From NCBI GenBank assembly GCA_027039975.1, contig JALWFE010000053.1:1-41414 (forward strand): 41,414 bases of DNA, read 5' to 3'. Of the stretch, positions 33,908 to 39,096 are shown piece after piece (position 1 is the first letter of the stretch; each line of letters begins with the position of its first letter). Below the pieces are notes generated by a model. That model saw nothing but the letters and a program-made list of their open reading frames with translations. It searched no databases and was not told where the DNA came from. The DNA comes from Flavobacteriales bacterium. Lineage in GTDB: Bacteria; Bacteroidota; Bacteroidia; Flavobacteriales; Flavobacteriaceae. A program made the translations under genes and the position numbers.

Positions 33908-33939
33908 CAAAATTAGTTAGATTATTCAACTTAACAAAA
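33908..33939 (-). promoter_or_regulatory. Promoter of the methyltransferase gene
   Basis: On the minus strand TTTTG (33935-33939), 19-base spacer, TAATTTTG (33908-33915): a full Bacteroidota -33/-7 promoter 13 bases before the start codon. It lies inside the unit bounded by sites A and B, so the gene carries its own promoter. Confidence 0.7.
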
Positions 33940-33942
33940 GTA

Positions 33943-34137
33943 TCTTAACGGTTAATATATGGCGCCGTAGCGGGCTTATATTCTCTTGTTTTTCAATTTA
34001 GAACCAAAGATAGCAAAAATTCTGCGAATTTTTTAATTTTTCAACCGACAAAAATTCGCAGAATTTTTGCGGTGCAAGGAAGCACAAACTAAACAATTAA
34101 GCATAAATCCCGCTATGGGGTATATACATTGTTAGCG
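33943..34137. repeat. attC-like inverted-repeat site B with a 21-bp perfect inner stem
   Basis: The left end reads TCTTAAC-GGT, the right end TATATAC-ATT-GTTAGCG. GTAGCGGG (33967-33974) and CCCGCTAT (34109-34116) pair next. The core is a perfect 21-bp inverted repeat (34013-34033 and 34050-34070, arm centre TTCTGCGAATT) with a 16-base loop. Head and tail match those of sites A and C. The site lies between the methyltransferase promoter and the 3' side of the T9SS protein gene. Confidence 0.5.
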
Positions 34138-34176
34138 GTTCGGCGTTTTTTTATTACGAAATTAGATTATTCTAAA

Positions 34177-34210
34177 ATCCCCCCGACGAATGTCTTGGGG
34201 GGATAATTTT
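34177..34210. terminator. C6-GAC hairpin, likely terminator
   Basis: ATCCCCCC (34177-34184) pairs with GGGGGGAT (34197-34204). An inner GAC/GTC pair surrounds a GAAT loop, and six T follow at 34207-34212. The same design recurs at 37920-37948. On the minus strand a TTTT also follows, so it may end the T9SS protein transcript. Confidence 0.5.
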
Positions 34211-34243
34211 TTCGTTTTTTGGTTCGTGGCGTTTATTGTTGTT

Positions 34244-34271
34244 GTAGAGACGTTGCATGCAACGTCTCTAC
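34244..34271. repeat. REP palindrome copy 1 (variant core)
   Basis: This is a perfect 28-bp palindrome with arm GTAGAGACGTTGCA, preceded by TTGTT. It shares the outer nine bases GTAGAGACG with copies 2-5 but has a TTGCATGCAA centre. Confidence 0.85.
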
Positions 34272-34312
34272 GACGTTCGTTGAAAAATAAATTAAAATAT
34301 CCCGCGAAAATT

Positions 34313-36697
34313 TTATTCCTTAACAAATTTCATCACGGCGGTTTGGTCTTGATCGTTGGTTAGGCGGAGGAGGTAGAGACCTGCCGATAACCGGTGAACG
34401 TCGATTTCGTTGTCCGGTTGCGGGGTGAAAAACGCCTGTGAATCTATCTTTTTCCCGGTGAGGTCAAAGATTTCGTAGCCTTTGAGGTTGGAATTTTCCA
34501 AACTGATATGCAAGGCGTTTTTTACCGGGTTCGGATACATACGTAATCCCGCGATTTCTTGGTCTTCGATGCCGGTTGTACCGGTAGCAGTGTTGCTATC
34601 TGATGATTCATTATTGCTTCCATCAACGGCGGTTACGGTAAAATTATAGGTTATATTCGGATTTAGTCCGGTAATTGTAGCACTGGTAGTTGGTGCCTGA
34701 ATATTAGCAGTTGGAGTTGATTCACCGTTTTTATAAATATTGTAGCCGGTAACCGAACAATTATCCGTAGAAGCATCCCAATCAAGAGAAATGCTGGTTG
34801 TAGTTTGTCCGGTAACCGATAAATTCGCGGGAATTGTTGGGGCGAGGTTATCATTTAGCGTTAAAGTAGCATTTTGTGTTGTTTGGTTACCATTGTTATC
34901 GGTTACGGTAACTTCAACCGGATTGTTGCTACCTAAATTATTACAATTAAAGTTTGTATTGTTTAGCGTTACGGAAGCAATCCCGCAAGCATCATTCGAT
35001 GATTGGACAAAATCAGATGGGTTGGCGGTGTAATTTCCGTTGGAATCTAAAAATCCCGCGACATTTTGGGTTGTAAGTGCCGGTGCGATGTTATCAACCA
35101 CCGTTACGATATAAGTACAAAAGTCAGTACCGCCGTCTCCGGTTACGGTAAGGGTGACGGAAACAGGATTTCCGATATCTGAACAATCAAAAGTGTCGGG
35201 GGTGCTATCAAAAGTCAAATTATCGCCGGTTGAGCCGTTGTTTCCGGCATCTTCGGGGATGGTAACATTTCCGTTAGCATCGAGATACGCTGTATAATTA
35301 GTACAATTGGCTACGGTAGGGGTGGCATTACTAATAGTAACCGGCGCACTCGCCAAAGATGGGGAAACTTCGGAGTTTGACCAGTAGTAGTAGGCGAGGA
35401 CACGGTAGGTGTCAGGGGGGAGGGTTACGCCGGTGGTCATTTCGTCTAGGGTGAACGGACCAAAGGCATACTCGTCATTAACAACGTCCACAGTGCCGTC
35501 GTTGTCGATGTCTTTGTAAACATAAAACTTGGCTTCGTTGAGCACATAGTTGCCGTTCACGCCGGCTTCGCTCTGGACAGCGGTGTGAGGAATTTTTCGC
35601 GGGTTATTGTAAGCGCCGGCGTTGGTGAGGGTTAGCAGTCCGTTGGAAACGGTTACTGCCGGCACCGCCGGGGGTTGGAAATTTTCCATATTGCCGGTAT
35701 CCGGGTTGTAGTAAGCGGTAAGCTCTTGGGTAAAGTTGGAGTAATTACTGAAAAATCCCGCGAGATTATCGTTGGTGTTGCCGTTGGCGTTTTCCAGCTC
35801 GGCAGGATCTACCCACGCATCGAGCATTACACCATTACCAGGTATTTTAAAATGATAATAGCCGTCATATTGTGGGGTATTTGGATGATTGCTAGAGTTG
35901 GCAATATTATAGATAGGATTTGTTGTGTATAGGGGGAGGTGCATATATCCGCTAGTCCCAGCTTGTCCTAATGTTCCACCATACTGAAGAAAATCAGAAG
36001 GTCCGCCAAGTGGGGAGGCATCTTCATAAAACGGCACATTGGTATTGGCGTGGCTGTAGTCGCCGGGGTTATCACCGGCGGCGAACTGAAACTCATGACC
36101 TTGAACACTTTTTGCACCGGTAGCACTACCGGCTACAGAGAAAACACCACCATTTTGTGGTCCAGGATTAGAACCACCCCCATAGTTTTGGTGATTATAC
36201 CAAAAATTATAGTGATCTTGATTCATAGAGGTGTGGTTTAGTATATAAGCTTGAAAATGAGTTAAATCATTTCCTCTATTACCTGTGGAAGCCAGTTCGC
36301 TATCGGGTAGGTGGGTGGAAGTATGGCGGACGAAGATACCGGCGAGGCGGGTATCAGCGTTGAGGGCGGTGGTGGTGAAGTGGTCTTGCAGGCAAAGACC
36401 GGCTTCGCGGTCGGCTACCGCAATGGTGTTCCACTGGTTATCGTCCAGATAGTTATCCACGGTCATGACCTTTAAGGTGTTGGGGGATTGGTTGGGGCGG
36501 TGTTGGGATTGCATTTTTTTGGTTGCCAATCCAAAGGCGAGGATTGCCATGGCGCGGGTGGCGTATTTGCGGGAAATCCCCCGCAACGTTCGTTGGGGCA
36601 CGGCGCGAAATTTTTCTAAAATTTTAGGGGCGGGTTGTTTATCGGTAGTGGATTGAATATTTTCAGGTGTTTGTAACCGACGATTAAAGAATTTCAT
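34313..36697 (-). CDS. Secreted multidomain protein with T9SS type A sorting domain
   Basis: The 794-residue protein ends with the C-terminal sorting domain (about 724-794: MYPNPVKNALHISL, then GLYLLRLTNDQDQTAVMKF), so it should be exported by the type IX system and attached to the surface or released. Before this are a fibronectin type III domain (about 640-710, APTIPANLSVTGQTTTSISL) and two HYR-like modules (about 463-640). The first 450 residues are Asn/Gly-rich and not recognised. The export signal is odd: the hydrophobic stretch AMAILAFGLA starts only near residue 49. Parts are unusually GC-rich (39 of 60 bases at 36361-36420), suggesting transfer. Confidence 0.82.
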   Translation of the reverse strand: MKFFNRRLQTPENIQSTTDKQPAPKILEKFRAVPQRTLRGISRKYATRAMAILAFGLATKKMQSQHRPNQSPNTLKVMTVDNYLDDNQWNTIAVADREAGLCLQDHFTTTALNADTRLAGIFVRHTSTHLPDSELASTGNRGNDLTHFQAYILNHTSMNQDHYNFWYNHQNYGGGSNPGPQNGGVFSVAGSATGAKSVQGHEFQFAAGDNPGDYSHANTNVPFYEDASPLGGPSDFLQYGGTLGQAGTSGYMHLPLYTTNPIYNIANSSNHPNTPQYDGYYHFKIPGNGVMLDAWVDPAELENANGNTNDNLAGFFSNYSNFTQELTAYYNPDTGNMENFQPPAVPAVTVSNGLLTLTNAGAYNNPRKIPHTAVQSEAGVNGNYVLNEAKFYVYKDIDNDGTVDVVNDEYAFGPFTLDEMTTGVTLPPDTYRVLAYYYWSNSEVSPSLASAPVTISNATPTVANCTNYTAYLDANGNVTIPEDAGNNGSTGDNLTFDSTPDTFDCSDIGNPVSVTLTVTGDGGTDFCTYIVTVVDNIAPALTTQNVAGFLDSNGNYTANPSDFVQSSNDACGIASVTLNNTNFNCNNLGSNNPVEVTVTDNNGNQTTQNATLTLNDNLAPTIPANLSVTGQTTTSISLDWDASTDNCSVTGYNIYKNGESTPTANIQAPTTSATITGLNPNITYNFTVTAVDGSNNESSDSNTATGTTGIEDQEIAGLRMYPNPVKNALHISLENSNLKGYEIFDLTGKKIDSQAFFTPQPDNEIDVHRLSAGLYLLRLTNDQDQTAVMKFVKE

Positions 36698-36788
36698 ATT
36701 GGTAAGTTAAAGGTTGTTATATTTTTGAGACAAATGGCAATCTGTCTTTACAGCAAATTTATGTGTTTTTTTGATTTTGTCAAATTTT

Positions 36789-36863
36789 TCGCGGGATTTT
36801 TTTTGGTTTTTTGTTTGTTTTTTTTGTTGTTGTTGTAGAGACGCCCAAATTGGGCGTCTCTAC
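36789..36863. repeat. REP palindrome copy 2 with upstream TCGCGGGA motif
   Basis: A 29-bp palindrome (36835-36863, arm GTAGAGACGCCCAA, one-base centre) lies 27 bases past the RAYT stop codon. TCGCGGGATTTTTTTTGG (36789-36806) and a TTTGTTTG/TTGTTGTTG run precede it. Confidence 0.88.
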
Positions 36864-36890
36864 GGCGGTTGTCCACCGCATTTTCCCAAT

Positions 36891-37544
36891 TCACAACCAC
36901 AATCCCTGATTGTTCCTGTCGCGTTCCCACATTTGCGGGTTGTAAATGATATATTCGCGGATACGGTTTAATTCGTCATCGTTGCGGATAATGCGGTCGT
37001 GGTAATTGCGTTGCCAGGCAAAATCGGGGGTTATTTGGCGGGAATTTATAGTGCAAATTCGTTTGTATTGGTTTATTATCACGCCAATTGTGCCCGGTTT
37101 CCATTCGGGTTTATGATTTTTGTTGCGTGGTTTATTGTTATTTTTTTCGTTCCGTTTTTTTGTAGAGACGCCCAAATTGGGCGTCTCTACGCGGGCGGCG
37201 GCGTTATTATTGTTGTTTTTGTCATTATCAATCCATAAAATCCCGTGCATGTGATTGGGCATGATGACAAATTCGTCCAAACGGGCGTATGGAAAATGTC
37301 GCGGGATTTCCCGCCAAAAATTTTCCGCAATTTTTCCTAATTCGTTCAATACCATTTTATTATCAATAATTTTGCCAAAAAAATGTTCGCGATTTTTTGT
37401 TACAATGGTGATGAAATACGCGCCGTCGGATGCGTAATCAAAACCGGTTAACCGGTGGGATGTGGTGCGGTATTTATTGCGGAATAACCCCCTAACCCCC
37501 TTATCAGGGGGAATTTTTTCGCGGGATTTTTTAGGATTGGGCAT
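36891..37544 (-). CDS. REP-associated tyrosine transposase (RAYT, Y1_Tnp/IS200-like)
   Basis: The 217-residue protein has the HUH metal motif as PNHMHGILW (H98, H100), the N-terminal GAYFITIVTKNREHFFG strand and the helix with the catalytic tyrosine (NYHDRIIRNDDELNRIREYI, Y181 as candidate). RAYTs cut single-stranded DNA at REP hairpins. It is longer than the usual 170-190 residues because about 45 residues (106-150) are inserted, including an Asn run and the translated REP copy 3. The first 20 residues are encoded by repeat DNA as well. Four palindromes of the same family lie close by or within it, supporting that these are its substrates. Confidence 0.85.
   Translation of the reverse strand: MPNPKKSREKIPPDKGVRGLFRNKYRTTSHRLTGFDYASDGAYFITIVTKNREHFFGKIIDNKMVLNELGKIAENFWREIPRHFPYARLDEFVIMPNHMHGILWIDNDKNNNNNAAARVETPNLGVSTKKRNEKNNNKPRNKNHKPEWKPGTIGVIINQYKRICTINSRQITPDFAWQRNYHDRIIRNDDELNRIREYIIYNPQMWERDRNNQGLWL
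37162..37190. repeat. REP palindrome copy 3, inside the RAYT coding sequence
   Basis: The 29-bp palindrome is identical to copies 2, 4 and 5. On the minus strand it is read as residues 119-128 of the transposase, VETPNLGVST, without breaking the frame. T-rich flanks of the element are read as Asn and Lys runs on both sides. Confidence 0.9.
37496..37518. repeat. C5 hairpin at the 5' end of the RAYT gene
   Basis: CCCCC (37496-37500) and GGGGG (37507-37511) pair around TTATCA, with a T run following on the plus strand and a TCGCGGGA motif next (37519-37526). In the RAYT gene it encodes PPDKGVRG. Similar CCCCCTAACCCCC units are frequent in Bacteroidota spacers. Confidence 0.6.
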
Positions 37545-37588
37545 TTTTTGGGTTGGTTTTGTTATATTTTTGTTTCGTTCCGTTTTTT

Positions 37589-37617
37589 GTAGAGACGCCC
37601 AAATTGGGCGTCTCTAC
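37589..37617. repeat. REP palindrome copy 4
   Basis: Identical 29-bp palindrome, 44 bases upstream of the RAYT start codon, preceded by TTCGTTCCGTTTTTT, the same flank as copy 3. Confidence 0.9.
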
Positions 37618-37677
37618 GTGCGGACGGCAATGATAAAATCATTACAAAAATAATTATTTTGGGGGATTTCACAAATT

Positions 37678-37794
37678 TCGCGGGATTTTTTTTGGTTTTT
37701 TTGGTTTGTTTTTTTGTGTTGTTGTAGAGACGCCCAAATTGGGCGTCTCTACGGTGGGATAAATTAAAAATATATTTTACCAAAAATCCCGCGA
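37678..37794. repeat. Composite inverted-repeat element around REP copy 5
   Basis: The 29-bp palindrome (37724-37752) lies between TCGCGGGATTTTT (37678-37690) and its exact reverse AAAAATCCCGCGA (37782-37794). The result is a 117-bp nested inverted repeat of the size of a miniature mobile element. Confidence 0.75.
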
Positions 37795-37919
37795 AAAAAA
37801 TTTGCCACGGTAAAATCATTTCATTTACAATGAACGAGATAAATTTAACCCCAAAACAAAATGTCCCCAAAAAACAAATCGTGTGCGTCAAACCCATTTG
37901 GTAAAATTTTCGCGCCGTG

Positions 37920-37948
37920 CCCCGACAAATGTCGCGGGGGATTTTTTT
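37920..37948 (+). terminator. C4-GAC hairpin with T run
   Basis: CCCCGAC (37920-37926) pairs with GTC and GGGG (37931-37939) around AAAT, with a two-base bulge, followed by seven T. It has the same design as 34177-34210. Confidence 0.55.
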
Positions 37949-38015
37949 GTGGTATTTATTAGGGTTTCAGAATGAAATTTTTGTTGTTTAATTGTTTCTA
38001 TTGTTGGTAGCTGAC

Positions 38016-38148
38016 TGCTAACGGTTTCGTGTATGAGTAATGGCGACTAAAAATTCGCATACTTAATTCGTATGGCACAAATATACAAAAAATGCCCGAA
38101 CATTGAATGAAGCAAATTTTTCGCCATTACTTATACACTGTGTTATGC
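38016..38148. repeat. attC-like inverted-repeat site C
   Basis: The left end reads TGCTAAC-GGTTTC, then GTGTATGAGTAATGGCG (38029-38045). The right end reads CGCCATTACTTATACAC (38122-38138), then TGT-GTTATGC. The 17-bp arms pair with one mismatch. Total length is 133 bp, and the six-base left and three-base right gaps between outer box and arm are the same as in site A. Confidence 0.55.
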
Positions 38149-39060
38149 CCCGCTAATCTTTCTATCTTTCAATCGCCTTATGTAAATTCAGAAGCAAGCG
38201 AAAATTATAATCAAAAAATCGTTTGCGGGCAATCGCATCAATTTTTCATTTCGCAATGTCAAAATTTCATCGCTAATTTAGGCGAGCGGGCAAAGATTTT
38301 TCGGTTAATCACCAATTCATAAATTCGTCAACAAATCGAAATTTTAATCAGGATATTCCGAAAATTCTCGCATTAAATTTTTTCCATTAAAGAATTCCAA
38401 TTCCACAATTTTTTATTTCCTATGGCTTAAAAATCATCGACATTTGTTGCCAAAGCCCGCTGAAAATTTCGCTTTTATCTCCAAATCCTAAAAATTCGGC
38501 GCATCATTAGATTTCTGCCTAATTCGTTCAAATTTTGCCTAATATTATTTTATTTTGATAGTCAAAAATTCCGCTATTTTGAATATTCAATAGCCAAACA
38601 ATCAATCCCGGTTTGCTGCAAACTTCCGCCAAAATTTTTCGGTTAATCAATAATTTCAAAAATCCGGTAATATTTTTAAATATATTCAAAATTGCCCGCA
38701 AATTCAACGATATTAAATTTTTTCAAAGGCAAAACAATTATTACCGTTTGTTTTCGGCATTCACAAAAAAATTTTTTCCATTAATCACCAATTTTAAAGA
38801 TTTCATTTCGGTTTAGTTTTTTTTGGTAAATTATGTTTATAATTTTCCGCTCTGAAATTTTGATTTCGGCGATTTTTCCGGTAAATTTCCTTAATTCAAG
38901 TTCCAAAATTTTGGCGCCCGGATTAAAATTTCAAGATGCGATTTTATGATTTTCAAATGGGGTAGGATAGAAGCTGAATTTAATCAAATTTTCGCTTGTT
39001 TACGTAGTAATTTTCGTTTTAGTTATCGATTTCAAGTGGGGCATAACGTAAATATATAAT
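38142..39060. other. 0.9 kb gene-free block with inverted ends and inner repeats
   Basis: GTTATGCCCCGCT (38142-38154) at the left and AGTGGGGCATAAC (39035-39047) at the right are inverted repeats with one mismatch. The right copy continues as GTAAATATATAA, like a fourth attC-type head. No credible gene lies between. The plus strand holds about twice as much C as G in three counted lines. It repeats motifs such as TTTTTCGGTTAATCA (38298, 38635), TTAATCACCAATT (38305, 38781) and AAATTTTTTCCATTAA (38376, 38769). Confidence 0.5.
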
Positions 39061-39096
39061 CACCTCCTATTTTCATTTAGGATATAGATAATTCTT

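Larger units (their letters stand above)
34138..34312. other. Spacer with a C6-GAC hairpin and a REP palindrome
   Basis: After site B this spacer holds a hairpin with arms ATCCCCCC/GGGGGGAT (34177-34204), the first REP palindrome (34244-34271) and an inverted TCCCGCGA motif (34300-34307). No gene is visible. Confidence 0.6.
37545..37919. other. Spacer with REP copies 4 and 5
   Basis: This 375-base stretch upstream of RAYT holds copy 4 (37589-37617), the composite element with copy 5 (37678-37794) and a 24-codon plus-strand ORF (37830-37904) directly before a C4-GAC hairpin. Minus-strand frames here translate the palindromes as DAQFGRLY and are not genes. Confidence 0.6.

Noticed and set aside
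34791-36656. Several plus-strand open frames of 60-85 codons opposite the T9SS protein gene
   Set aside because: They are antisense shadows of a well-supported coding sequence with recognisable domains.
36835-37752. Possible CRISPR array from repeated 29-bp units
   Set aside because: The units are irregularly spaced (327, 427 and 135 bp), are near-perfect palindromes, and one is inside a gene. No cas gene is present.
37562-37897. Minus-strand open frame of 111 codons with repeated DAQFGRLYN-type peptides
   Set aside because: The repeated peptide is just the translation of REP copies 4 and 5 in another frame, and the rest is AT-rich spacer with no family resemblance.
38107-38816. Two plus-strand open frames (71 and 67 codons) sharing a KIFRLI(T/N)N peptide
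   Set aside because: They lie in different frames, the first starts inside attC-like site C, and the shared peptide reflects a DNA repeat (TTTTTCGGTTAATCA). The block is treated as noncoding.
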